A DNA stretch of 64,000 nucleotides from Hydractinia symbiolongicarpus. Lineage: Eukaryota; Cnidaria; Hydrozoa; Anthoathecata; Hydractiniidae. This document shows positions 38,267 through 51,300 of this stretch, in pieces (within the stretch, counting starts at the first letter, position 1; each line of letters begins with the position of its first letter). Both the position numbers and the translations under genes were made by a program. The notes under the pieces are model-generated. The model did not search any database and was not told where the DNA came from. It saw nothing but the letters and a program-made list of their open reading frames with translations. The DNA lies in assembly GCF_029227915.1 (NCBI RefSeq), contig NC_079876.1, forward strand, positions 250,001 through 314,000, read 5' to 3'.

Positions 38267-41200
38267 ACTTTCTTTGTATACTTTTGACTATACGGGCCGA
38301 GTCCGGGATTTACGGGAAATCGCGGATTTTTGTTTGCCGGCGATTAAACCACTTTCATTAAGCGTCTCATCAAAAATGAAAACATTTCTGAAAACTACAA
38401 GTCTCATGCGTTTTAGTGGTGAAAAAATAATTTAAAAAATCGTTCGGGAAATGAGTTGACTCCCTGGGTACTTTCTTTGTATACTTTTGACTATACGGGC
38501 CGAGTCCGGGATTTACGGGAAATCGCGGATTTTTGTTTGCCGGCGATTAAACCACTTTCATTAAGCGTCTCATCAAAAATGAAAACATTTTTGAAAACTA
38601 CAAGTCTCATGCGTTTTAGTGGTGAAAAAATAATTTAAAATCGTTCGGGAAATGAGTTTACTCCCTGGGTACTTTCTTTGTATACTTTTGACTATACGGG
38701 CCAAGACCCGGATTTACGGGAAAACGCGGGATTTCGTTTGCCGGCGATTAAACCTCTTTCTTTAAGCGTCTCATCAAAAAGGAAAACATTTTTGAAAACT
38801 ACAAGTCTCATGCGTTTTAGTGGTGAAAAAATAATTTAAGAATTCGTTCGGGAAATGAGTTTACACACTGGGTTTTTTCTTTGTATACTTTTGACTATAC
38901 GGGCCGAGTCCGGGATTTACGGGAAATCGCGGGTTTTCGTTTGCCGGCGATTAAACATCTTTTATTCAGCGTTTCATCAAAAATGAAAACATTTTTAAAA
39001 ACTACAAGTCTCATGGGCTTTAGTGGTGAAATAATAATTTAAAAAATCGTTCGGGAAATGCGTTTACACCCTGGGTACTTTCTTTGTATACTTTTGACTA
39101 TACGGGCCGAGTCCGGGATTTACGGGAAATCGCAGGTTTTCGTTTGCCGGCGATTAAACTTCTTTTATTCAGCGTCTCATCAAAAATGAAAACATTTTCA
39201 AAAACTACAAGTCTCATGCGTTTTAGTGGTGAAAAAATAATTTAAGAATTCGTTCGGGAAATGAGTTTACACACTGGGTACTTTCTTTGTATACTTTTGA
39301 CTATACGGGCCGAGTCCGGGATTTACGGGAAATCGCGGGTTTTCGTTTGCCGGCGATTAAACATCTTTTATTCAGCGTTTCATCAAAAATGAAAACATTT
39401 TTAAAAACTACAAGTCTCATGGGCTTTAGTGGTGAATTAATAATTTAAAAAATCGTTCGGGAAATGCGTTTACACCCTGGGTACTTTCTTTGTATACTTT
39501 TGACTATACGGGCCGAGTCCGGGATTTACGGGAAATCGCAGGTTTTCGTTTGCCGGCGATTAAACTTCTTTTATTCAGCGTCTCATCAAAAATGAAAACA
39601 TTTTCAAAAACTACAAGTCCCATGGGCTTTAGTGGTGAAATAATAATTTAAAAAATCGTTTGGGAAATGAGTTTACTCCCTGGGTACTTTCTTTGTATAC
39701 TTTTGACTATACGGGCCGAGTCCAGGATTTACGGGAAATCGCAGGTTTTCGTTTGCCGGCGATTAAATTTCTTTTATTCAGCGTCTCATCAAAAATGAAA
39801 ACATTTTTGAAAACTACAAGTCTCATGCGTTTTAGTGGTGAAAAAATAATTTAAAAAATCGTTCGGGAAATGAGTTGACTCCCTGGGTACTTTCTTTGTA
39901 TACTTTTGACTATACGGGCCGAGTCCGGGATTTACGGGAAATCGCGAATTTTTGTTTGCCGGCGATTAAACCACTTTCATTAAGCGTCTCATCAAAAATG
40001 AAAACATTTCTGAAAACTACAAGTCTCATGCGTTTTAGTGGTGAAAAAATAATTTAAAAAATCGTTCGGGAAATGAGTTGACTCCCTGGGTACTTTCTTT
40101 GTATACTTTTGACTATACGGGCCGAGTCCGGGATTTACGGGAAATCGCGGATTTTTGTTTGCCGGCGATTAAACCACTTTCATTAAGCGTCTCATCAAAA
40201 ATGAAAACATTTTTGAAAACTACAAGTCTCATGCGTTTTAGTGGTGAAAAAAAAATTTAAAAAATCGTTCGGGAAATGAGTTTACTCCCTGGGTACTTTC
40301 TTTGTATACTTTTGACTATACGGGCCAAGCCCTGGATTTACGGGAAAACGCGGGATTTCGTTTGCCGGCGATTAAACCTCTTTCTTTAAGCGTCTCATCA
40401 AAAAGGAAAACATTTTTGAAAACTACAAGTCTCATGCGTTTTAGTGGTGAAAAAATAATTTAAGAATTCGTTCGGGAAATGAGTTTACACACTGGGTACT
40501 TTCTTTGTATACTTTTGACTATACGGGCCGAGTCCGGGATTTACGGGAAATCGCGGATTTTTGTTTGCCGGCGATTAAACCACTTTCATTAAGCGTCTCA
40601 TCAAAAATGAAAACATTTCTGAAAACTACAAGTCTCATGCGTTTTAGTGGTGAAAAAATAATTTAAAAAATCGTTCGGGAAATGAGTTGACTCCCTGGGT
40701 ACTTTCTTTGTATACTTTTGACTATACGGGCCGAGTCCGGGATTTACGGGAAATCGCGGATTTTTGTTTGCCGGCGATTAAACCACTTTCATTAAGCGTC
40801 TCATCAAAAATGAAAACATTTTTGAAAACTACAAGTCTCATGCGTTTTAGTGGTGAAAAAATAATTTAAAATCGTTCGGGAAATGAGTTTACTCCCTGGG
40901 TACTTTCTTTGTATACTTTTGACTATACGGGCCAAGACCCGGATTTACGGGAAAACGCGGGATTTCGTTTGCCGGCGATTAAACCTCTTTCTTTAAGCGT
41001 CTCATCAAAAAGGAAAACATTTTTGAAAACTACAAGTCTCATGCGTTTTAGTGGTGAAAAAATAATTTAAGAATTCGTTCGGGAAATGAGTTTACACACT
41101 GGGTTTTTTCTTTGTATACTTTTGACTATACGGGCCGAGTCCGGGATTTACGGGAAATCGCGGGTTTTCGTTTGCCGGCGATTAAACATCTTTTATTCAG

Positions 41201-42728
41201 CGTTTCATCAAAAATGAAAACATTTTTAAAAACTACAAGTCTCATGGGCTTTAGTGGTGAAATAATAATTTAAAAAATCGTTCGGGAAATGCGTTTACAC
41301 CCTGGGTACTTTCTTTGTATACTTTTGACTATACGGGCCGAGTCCGGGATTTACGGGAAATCGCAGGTTTTCGTTTGCCGGCGATTAAACTTCTTTTATT
41401 CAGCGTCTCATCAAAAATGAAAACATTTTCAAAAACTACAAGTCTCATGCGTTTTAGTGGTGAAAAAATAATTTAAGAATTCGTTCGGGAAATGAGTTTA
41501 CACACTGGGTACTTTCTTTGTATACTTTTGACTATACGGGCCGAGTCCGGGATTTACGGGAAATCGCGGGTTTTCGTTTGCCGGCGATTAAACATCTTTT
41601 ATTCAGCGTTTCATCAAAAATGAAAACATTTTTAAAAACTACAAGTCTCATGGGCTTTAGTGGTGAATTAATAATTTAAAAAATCGTTCGGGAAATGCGT
41701 TTACACCCTGGGTACTTTCTTTGTATACTTTTGACTATACGGGCCGAGTCCGGGATTTACGGGAAATCGCAGGTTTTCGTTTGCCGGCGATTAAACTTCT
41801 TTTATTCAGCGTCTCATCAAAAATGAAAACATTTTCAAAAACTACAAGTCCCATGGGCTTTAGTGGTGAAATAATAATTTAAAAAATCGTTTGGGAAATG
41901 AGTTTACTCCCTGGGTACTTTCTTTGTATACTTTTGACTATACGGGCCGAGTCCAGGATTTACGGGAAATCGCAGGTTTTCGTTTGCCGGCGATTAAATT
42001 TCTTTTATTCAGCGTCTCATCAAAAATGAAAACATTTTTGAAAACTACAAGTCTCATGCGTTTTAGTGGTGAAAAAATAATTTAAAAAATCGTTCGGGAA
42101 ATGAGTTGACTCCCTGGGTACTTTCTTTGTATACTTTTGACTATACGGGCCGAGTCCGGGATTTACGGGAAATCGCGAATTTTTGTTTGCCGGCGATTAA
42201 ACCACTTTCATTAAGCGTCTCATCAAAAATGAAAACATTTCTGAAAACTACAAGTCTCATGCGTTTTAGTGGTGAAAAAATAATTTAAAAAATCGTTCGG
42301 GAAATGAGTTGACTCCCTGGGTACTTTCTTTGTATACTTTTGACTATACGGGCCGAGTCCGGGATTTACGGGAAATCGCGGATTTTTGTTTGCCGGCGAT
42401 TAAACCACTTTCATTAAGCGTCTCATCAAAAATGAAAACATTTTTGAAAACTACAAGTCTCATGCGTTTTAGTGGTGAAAAAAAAATTTAAAAAATCGTT
42501 CGGGAAATGAGTTTACTCCCTGGGTACTTTCTTTGTATACTTTTGACTATACGGGCCAAGCCCTGGATTTACGGGAAAACGCGGGATTTCGTTTGCCGGC
42601 GATTAAACCTCTTTCTTTAAGCGTCTCATCAAAAAGGAAAACATTTTTGAAAACTACAAGTCTCATGCGTTTTAGTGGTGAAAAAATAATTTAAGAATTC
42701 GTTCGGGAAATGAGTTTACACACTGGGT
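38267..42728 (+). repeat. 11-mer HOR, 2,231-bp period, two copies
   Basis: Copy one is about 38,267-40,497 and copy two about 40,498-42,728. Paired private variants at a constant offset of 2,231 are: a 2-bp deletion TTTAAAATCG (38,635 and 40,866), CCAAGACCCGG (about 38,701 and 40,932), CACTGGGTTTTTTC (about 38,867 and 41,098), GTGAATTAATAATTT (about 39,431 and 41,662), AAGTCCCATGGGC, CGCGAATTTTTG and GAAAAAAAAATTT. I saw no difference at the sites compared. This unit also carries the GAATTC-bearing junction variant. Confidence 0.88.
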
Positions 42729-43540
42729 ACTTTCTTTGTATACTTTTGACTATACGGGCCGAGTCCAGGATTTACGGGAAATCGCAGGTTTTCGTTTGCC
42801 GGCGATTAAATTTCTTTTATTCAGCGTCTCATCAAAAATGAAAACATTTTTGAAAACTACAAGTCTCATGCGTTTTAGTGGTGAAAAAATAATTTAAAAA
42901 ATCGTTCGGGAAATGAGTTGACTCCCTGGGTACTTTCTTTGTATACTTTTGACTATACGGGCCGAGTCCGGGATTTACGGGAAATCGCGAATTTTTGTTT
43001 GCCGGCGATTAAACCACTTTCATTAAGCGTCTCATCAAAAATGAAAACATTTCTGAAAACTACAAGTCTCATGCGTTTTAGTGGTGAAAAAATAATTTAA
43101 AAAATCGTTCGGGAAATGAGTTGACTCCCTGGGTACTTTCTTTGTATACTTTTGACTATACGGGCCGAGTCCGGGATTTACGGGAAATCGCGGATTTTTG
43201 TTTGCCGGCGATTAAACCACTTTCATTAAGCGTCTCATCAAAAATGAAAACATTTTTGAAAACTACAAGTCTCATGCGTTTTAGTGGTGAAAAAATAATT
43301 TAAAAAATCGTTCGGGAAATGAGTTTACTCCCTGGGTACTTTCTTTGTATACTTTTGACTATACGGGCCAAGCCCTGGATTTACGGGAAAACGCGGGATT
43401 TCGTTTGCCGGCGATTAAACCTCTTTCTTTAAGCGTCTCATCAAAAAGGAAAACATTTTTGAAAACTACAAGTCTCATGCGTTTTAGTGGTGAAAAAATA
43501 ATTTAAGAATTCGTTCGGGAAATGAGTTTACACACTGGGT
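41917..43540 (+). repeat. 4-mer duplication, 812 bp, at the end of the 11-mer domain
   Basis: The monomer with GAGTCCAGG at about 41,949 recurs at about 42,761. It is followed in both places by AGTTGACTCCCTGG/CGCGAATTTTTG, AGTTGACTCCCTGG/CGCGGATTTTTG and GGGCCAAGCCCTGG monomers. One visible difference is GAAAAAAAAATTT at 42,478 against GAAAAAATAATTT 812 bp later. This duplication sits on the tail of the second 11-mer copy, so it is younger than the 11-mer. Confidence 0.85.
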
Positions 43541-45334
43541 ACTTTCTTTGTATACTTTTGACTATACGGGCCGAGTCCGGGATTTACGGGAAATCGCGGG
43601 TTTTCGTTTGCCGGTGATTAAACATCTTTTATTCAGCGTTTCATCAAAAATGAAAACATTTTTAAAAACTACAAGTCTCATGGGCTTTAGTGGTGAAATA
43701 ATAATTTAAAAAATCGTTCGGGAAATGCGTTTACACCCTGGGTACTTTCTTTGTATACTTTTGACTATACGGGCCGAGTACGGGATTTACGGGAAATCGC
43801 AGGTTTTCGTTTGCCGGCGATTAAACTTCTTTTATTCAGCGTCTCATCAAAAATGAAAACATTTTCAAAAACTACAAGTCCCATGGGCTTTAGTGGTGAA
43901 ATAATAATTTAAAAAATCGTTTGGGAAATGAGTTTACTCCCTGGGTACTTTCTTTGTATACTTTTGACTATACGGGCCGAGTCCAGGATTTACGGGAAAT
44001 CGCAGGTTTTCGTTTGCCGGCGATTAAATTTCTTTTATTCAGCGTCTCATCAAAAATGAAAACATTTTTGAAAACTACAAGTCTCATGCGTTTTAGTGGT
44101 GAAAAGATAATTTAAAAAATCGTTCGGGAAATGAGTTGACTCCCTGGGTACTTTCTTTGTATACTTTTGACTATACGGGCCGAGTCCGGGATTTACGGGA
44201 AATCGCGGATTTTTGTTTGCCGGCGATTAAACCACTTTCATTAAGCGTCTCATCAAAAATGAAAACATTTTTGAAAACTACAAGTCTCATGCGTTTTAGT
44301 GGTGAAAAAATAATTTAAAAAATCGTTCGGGAAATGAGTTTACTCCCTGGGTACTTTCTTTGTATACTTTTGACTATACGGGCCAAGCCCTGGATTTACG
44401 GGAAAACGCGGGATTTCGTTTGCCGGCGATTAAACCTCTTTCTTTAAGCGTCTCATCAAAAAGGAAAACATTTTTGAAAACTACAAGTCTCATGCGTTTT
44501 AGTGGTGAAAAAATAATTTAAGAATTCGTTCGGGAAATGAGTTTACACACTGGGTACTTTCTTTGTATACTTTTGACTATACGGGCCGAGTCCGGGATTT
44601 ACGGGAAATCGCGGGTTTTCGTTTGCCGGTGATTAAACATCTTTTAATCAGCGTTTCATCAAAAATGAAAACATTTTTAAAAACTACAAGTCTCATGGGC
44701 TTTAGTGGTGAAATAATAATTTAAAAAATCGTTCGGGAAATGCGTTTACACCCTGGGTACTTTCTTTGTATACTTTTGATTATACGGGCCGAGTCCGGGA
44801 TTTACGGGAAATCGCAGGTTTTCGTTTGCCGGCGATTAAACTTCTTTTATTCAGCGTCTCATCAAAAATGAAAACATTTTCAAAAACTACAAGTCCCATG
44901 GGCTTTAGTGGTGAAATAATAATTTAAAAAATCGTTTGGGAAATGAGTTTACTCCCTGGGTACTTTCTTTGTATACTTTTGACTATACGGGCCGAGTCCA
45001 GGATTTACGGGAAATCGCAGGTTTTCGTTTGCCGGCGATTAAATTTCTTTTATTCAGCGTCTCATCAAAAATGAAAACATTTTTGAAAACTACAAGTCTC
45101 ATGCGTTTTAGTGGTGAAAAAATAATTTAAAAAATCGTTCGGGAAATGAGTTGACTCCCTGGGTACTTTCTTTGTATACTTTTGACTATACGGGCCGAGT
45201 CCGGGATTTACGGGAAATCGCGGATTTTTGTTTGCCGGCGATTAAACCACTTTCATTAAGCGTCTCATCAAAAATGAAAACATTTCTGAAAACTACAAGT
45301 CTCATGCGTTTTAGTGGTGAAAAAATAATTTAAA
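43320..45334 (+). repeat. 5-mer HOR, 1,015-bp period, two copies
   Basis: GGGCCAAGCCCTGG at 43,365 recurs at 44,380. It is followed by TTTACACACTGGG with GCCGGTGATT, an AAATGCGTTTACACC monomer, an AAGTCCCATGGGC monomer, a GAGTCCAGG monomer and AGTTGACTCCCTGG. Differences are few: TTTTAATCAGCG at about 44,642 for TTTTATTCAGCG, CTTTTGATTATAC at about 44,773, and GAGTACGGG at about 43,780. Copy two continues into an extra AGTTGACT monomer at 45,354. Confidence 0.85.
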
Positions 45335-48300
45335 AAATCGTTCGGGAAATGAGTTGACTCCCTGGGTACTTTCTTTGTATACTTTTGACTATACGGGCCG
45401 AGTCCGGGATTTACGGGAAATCGCGGATTTTTGTTTGCCGGCGATTAAACCACTTTCATTAAGCGTCTCATCAAAAATGAAAACATTTTTGAAAACTACA
45501 AGTCTCATGCGTTTTAGTGGTGAAAAAATAATTTAAAAAATCGTTCGGGAAATGAGTTTACTCCCTGGGTACTTTCTTTGTATACTTTTGACTATACGGG
45601 CCAAGCCCCGGATTTACGGGAAAACGCGGGATTTCGTTTGCCGGCGATTAAACCTCTTTCTTTAAGCGTCTCATCAAAAAGGAAAACATTTTTGAAAACT
45701 ACAAGTCTCATGCGTTTTTATGGTGAAAAAATAATTTAAAAAATCGTTCGGGAAATGAGTTGACTCCCTGGGTACTTTCTTTGTATACTTTTGACTATAC
45801 GGGCCGAGTCCGGGATTTACGGGAAATCGCGGATTTTTGTTTGCCGGCGATTAAACCACTTTCATTAAGCGTCTCATCAAAAATGAAAACATTTCTGAAA
45901 ACTACAAGTCTCATGCGTTTTAGTGGTGAAAAAATAATTTAAAAAATCGTTCGGGAAATGAGGTTACACCCCGGGTACTTTTTTTGTATACTTTTGACTA
46001 TACGGGCCGAGTCCGGGATTTACGGGAAATCGCAGGTTTTCGTTTGCCGGCGATTAAACTTCTTTTATTCAGCGTCTCATCAAAAATGAAAACATTTTTG
46101 AAAACTACAATTCTCATGCGTTTTAGTGGTGAAAAGATAATTTAAAAAATCGTTCGGGAAATGAGTTTACTCCCTGGGTACTTTCTTTGTATACTTTTGA
46201 CTATACGGGCCGAGTCCGGGATTTACGGGAAGTCGCGGGTTTTCGTTTGCCGGCGATTAAACTTCTTTTTTTCAGCGTCTCATCAAAAATGAAAACATTT
46301 TTAAAAACTACAAGTCTCGTGGGCTTTAGTGGTGAAATAATAATTTGAAAAATCGTTCGGGAAATGAGTTTACACCCCGGGTACTTTCTTTGTATACTTT
46401 TGACTATACGGGCTGAGTCCGGGATTTACGGGAAATCGCAGGTTTTCGTTTGCCGGCGATTAAACTTCTTTTATTCAGCGTCTCATCAAAAATGAAAACA
46501 TTTTTGAAAACTACAAGTCTCATGCGTTTTAGTGGTGAAAAAATAATTTAAAAAATCGTTCGAGAAATGAGTTTACTCCCTGTGTACTTTTTTTGTATAC
46601 TTTTGACTATACGGGCCGAGTCCGGGATTTACGGGAAATCGCGGATTTTTGTTTGCCGGCGATTAAACTTCTTTTATTCAGCGTCTCATCAAAAATGAAA
46701 ACATTTTTGAAAACTACAAGTCTCATGCGTTTTAGTGGTGAAGAGATACTTTAAAAAATCGTCTTGGAAATGGGTTTACTCACAGGGTACTTTCTTTGTA
46801 TACATTCGACTATACGGGCCAAGCCCGGGATTTACGGGAAATCGCGGGTTTTCGTTCGCCGGCGATTAAACCACTTTCCTTAAGCGTCTCATCAAAAATG
46901 AAAACATTTTTGAAAACTACAAGTCTCATGCGTTTTAGTGGTAAAAAAATAATTTAAAAAATCGTTCGTGAAATGAGTTTACTCCCTGGGTACTTTCTTT
47001 GTATACTATTGACTATACGGGCCAAGCCCCGGATTTACGGGAAAACGCGGGATTTCGTTTGCCGGCGATTAAACCTCTTTCTTTAAGCGTCTCATCAAAA
47101 AGGAAAACATTTTTGAAAACTACAAGTCTCATGCGTTTTAGTGGTGAAAAAATAATTTAAAAAATCGTTCGGGAAATGAGTTGACTCCCTGGGTACTTTC
47201 TTTGTATACTTTTGACTATACGGGCCGAGTCCGGGATTTACGGGAAATCGCGGATTTTTGTTTGCCGGCGATTAAACCACTTTCATTAAGCGTCTCATCA
47301 AAAATGAAAACATTTCTGAAAACTACAAGTCTCATGCGTTTTAGTGGTGAAAAAATAATTTAAAAAATCGTTCGGGAAATGAGGTTACACCCCGGGTACT
47401 TTTTTTGTATACTTTTGACTATACGGGCCGAGTCCGGGATTTACGGGAAATCGCAGGTTTTCGTTTGCCGGCGATTAAACTTCTTTTATTCAGCGTCTCA
47501 TCAAAAATGAAAACATTTTTGAAAACTACAATTCTCATGCGTTTTAGTGGTGAAAAGATAATTTAAAAAATCGTTCGGGAAATGAGTTTACTCCCTGGGT
47601 ACTTTCTTTGTATACTTTTGACTATACGGGCCGAGTCCGGGATTTACGGGAAGTCGCGGTTTTTCGTTTGCCGGCGATTAAACTTCTTTTATTCAGCGTC
47701 TCATCAAAAATGAAAACATTTTTAAAAACTACAAGTCTCGTGGGCTTTAGTGGTGAAATAATAATTTGAAAAATCGTTCGGGAAATGAGTTTACACCCCG
47801 GGTACTTTCTTTGTATACTTTTGACTATACGGGCTGAGTCCGGGATTTACGGGAAATCGCAGGTTTTCGTTTGCCGGCGATTAAACTTCTTTTATTCAGC
47901 GTCTCCTCAAAAATGAAAACATTTTTGAAAACTACAAGTCTCATGCGTTTTAGTGGTGAAAAAATAATTTAAAAAATCGTTCGGGAAATGAGTTTACTCC
48001 CTGGGTACTTTTTTTGTATACATTCGACTATACGGGCCAAGCCCGGGATTTACGGGAAATCGCGGGTTTTCGTTCGCCGGCGATTAAACCACTTTCATTA
48101 AGCGTCTCATCAAAAATGAAAACATTTCTGAAAACTACAAGTCTCATGCGTTTTAGTGGTGAAAAAATAATTTAAAAAATCGTTCGGGAAATGAGTTTAC
48201 TCCCTGGGTACTTTCTTTGTATACTTTTTACTATATGGGCCGAGTCCGGGATTTACGGGAAGTCGCGGGTTTTCGTTTGCCGGCGATTTAGCTTCTTTTA

Positions 48301-51300
48301 TTCAGCATCTCATCAAAAATGAAAACATTTTTAAAAACAACAATCTCATGGGCTTTAGTGGTGAAATAATAATTTGAAAAATCGTTCGGGAGATGAGTTT
48401 ACACCCCGGGTACTTTCTTTGTATACTTTTGACTATACGGGCCGAGTCCGGGATTTACGGGAAATCGCAGGTTTTCGTTTGCCGGCGATTAAACTTCTTT
48501 TATTCACCGTCTCATCAAAAATGAACACATTTTTGAAAACTACAAGTCTCATGCGTTTTAGTGGTGAAAAAATAATTTAAAAAATCGTTCGGGAAATGAG
48601 TTTACTCCCTGGGTACTTTCTTTGTATACTTTTGACTATACGGGCCGAGTCCGGGATTTACGGGAAGTCGCGGGATTTCGTTTGCCGGCGATTAAACTTC
48701 TTTTATTCAGCGTCTCATCAAAAATGAAAACATTTTTAAAAACTACAAGTCTCATGGGCTTTAGTGGTGAAATAATAATTTAAAAAATCGTTCGGGAAAT
48801 GAGTTTACTCCCTGGGTACTTTCTTTGTATACTTTTGACTATACGGGCCCAGTCCGGGATTTACGGGAAGTGGCGGGATTTCGTTTGCCGGCGATTAAAC
48901 TTCTTTTATTCAGCGTCTCATCAAAAATGAAAACATTTTTAAAAACTACAAGTCTCATGGGCTTTAGTGGTGAAATAATAATTTAAAAAATCGTTCGGGA
49001 AATGAGTTTACACCCTGGGTTCATTCTTTGTATACTTTTGACTATACTGGCCGAGTCCAGGATTTACGGGAAATCGCGGGTTTTCGTTTGCCGGCGATAA
49101 AACCACTTTCATTAAGCGTCTAATCAAAAATGAAAACATTTTTAAAAACTACAAGTCTCATGCGTTTTAGTGGTGAAAAAATAATTTAAAAAATCGTTCG
49201 GGAAATGAGTTGACTCCCTGGGTACTTTCTTTGTATACTTTTGACTATACGGGCCGAGTCCGGGATTTACGGGAAATCGCGGATTTTTGTTTGCCGGCGA
49301 TTAAACCACTTTCATTAAGCGTCTCATCAAAAATGAAAACATTTTTGAAAACTACAAGTCTCATGCGTTTTAGTGGTGAAAAAATAATTTAAAAAATCGT
49401 TCGGGAAATGAGTTTACTCCCTGGGTACTTTCTTTGTATACTTTTGACTATACGGGCCAAGCCCCGGATTTACGGGAAAACGCGGGATTTCGTTTGCCGG
49501 CGATTAAACCTCTTTCTTTAAGCGTCTCATCAAAAAGGAAAACATTTTTGAAAACTACAAGTCTCATGCGTTTTAGTGGTGAAAAAATAATTTAAAAAAT
49601 CGTTCGGGAAATGAGTTGACTCCCTGGGTACTTTCTTTGTATACTTTTGACTATACGGGCCGAGTCCGGGATTTACGGGAAATCGCGGATTTTTGTTTGC
49701 CGGCGATTAAACCACTTTCATTAAGCGTCTCATCAAAAATGAAAACATTTCTGAAAACTACAAGTCTCATGCGTTTTAGTGGTGAAAAAATAATTTAAAA
49801 AATCGTTCGGGAAATGAGGTTACACCCCGGGTACTTTTTTTGTATACTTTTGACTATACGGGCCGAGTCCGGGATTTACGGGAAATCGCAGGTTTTCGTT
49901 TGCCGGCGATTAAACTTCTTTTATTCAGCGTCTCATCAAAAATGAAAACATTTTTGAAAACTACAATTCTCATGCGTTTTAGTGGTGAAAAGATAATTTA
50001 AAAAATCGTTCGGGAAATGAGTTTACTCCCTGGGTACTTTCTTTGTATACTTTTGACTATACGGGCCGAGTCCGGGATTTACGGGAAGTCGCGGGTTTTC
50101 GTTTGCCGGCGATTAAACTTCTTTTTTTCAGCGTCTGATCAAAAATGAAAACATTTTTAAAAACTACAAGTCTCGTGGGCTTTAGTGGTGAAATAATAAT
50201 TTGAAAAATCGTTCGGGAAATGAGTTTACACCCCGGGTACTTTCTTTGTATACTTTTGACTATACGGGCTGAGTCCGGGATTTACGGGAAATCGCAGGTT
50301 TTCGTTTGCCGGCGATTAAACTTCTTTTATTCAGCGTCTCATCAAAAATGAAAACATTTTTGAAAACTACAAGTCTCATGCGTTTTAGTGGTGAAAAAAT
50401 AATTTAAAAAATCGTTCGAGAAATGAGTTTACTCCCTGTGTACTTTTTTTGTATACTTTTGACTATACGGGCCGAGTCCGGGATTTACGGGAAATCGCGG
50501 ATTTTTGTTTGCCGGCGATTAAACTTCTTTTATTCAGCGTCTCATCAAAAATGAAAACATTTTTGAAAACTACAAGTCTCATGCGTTTTAGTGGTGAAGA
50601 GATACTTTAAAAAATCGTCTTGGAAATGGGTTTACTCACAGGGTACTTTCTTTGTATACATTCGACTATACGGGCCAAGCCCGGGATTTACGGGAAATCG
50701 CGGGTTTTCGTTCGCCGGCGATTAAACCACTTTCCTTAAGCGTCTCATCAAAAATGAAAACATTTTTGAAAACTACAAGTCTCATGCGTTTTAGTGGTAA
50801 AAAAATAATTTAAAAAATCGTTCGTGAAATGAGTTTACTCCCTGGGTACTTTCTTTGTATACTTTTGACTATACGGGCCAAGCCCCGGATTTACGGGAAA
50901 ACGCGGGATTTCGTTTGCCGGCGATTAAACCTCTTTCTTTAAGCGTCTCATCAAAAAGGAAAACATTTTTGAAAACTACAAGTCTCATGCGTTTTAGTGG
51001 TGAAAAAATAATTTAAAAAATCGTTCGGGAAATGAGTTGACTCCCTGGGTACTTTCTTTGTATACTTTTGACTATACGGGCCGAGTCCGGGATTTACGGG
51101 AAATCGCGGATTTTTGTTTGCCGGCGATTAAACCACTTTCATTAAGCGTCTCATCAAAAATGAAAACATTTCTGAAAACTACAAGTCTCATGCGTTTTAG
51201 TGGTGAAAAAATAATTTAAAAAATCGTTCGGGAAATGAGGTTACACCCCGGGTACTTTTTTTGTATACTTTTGACTATACGGGCCGAGTCCGGGATTTAC

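Larger units (their letters stand above)
37218..44527. other. Cluster of GAATTC-bearing monomer junctions
   Basis: The change AAAAAATCG to AAGAATTCG at the monomer start creates GAATTC at 37,218, 38,840, 39,246, 40,464, 41,071, 41,477, 42,695, 43,507 and 44,522. Spacings are 1,622, 406, 1,218, 607, 406, 1,218, 812 and 1,015 bp, all near multiples of 203. The only other GAATTC I saw, at 5,682, is a different mutation. Confidence 0.8.
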
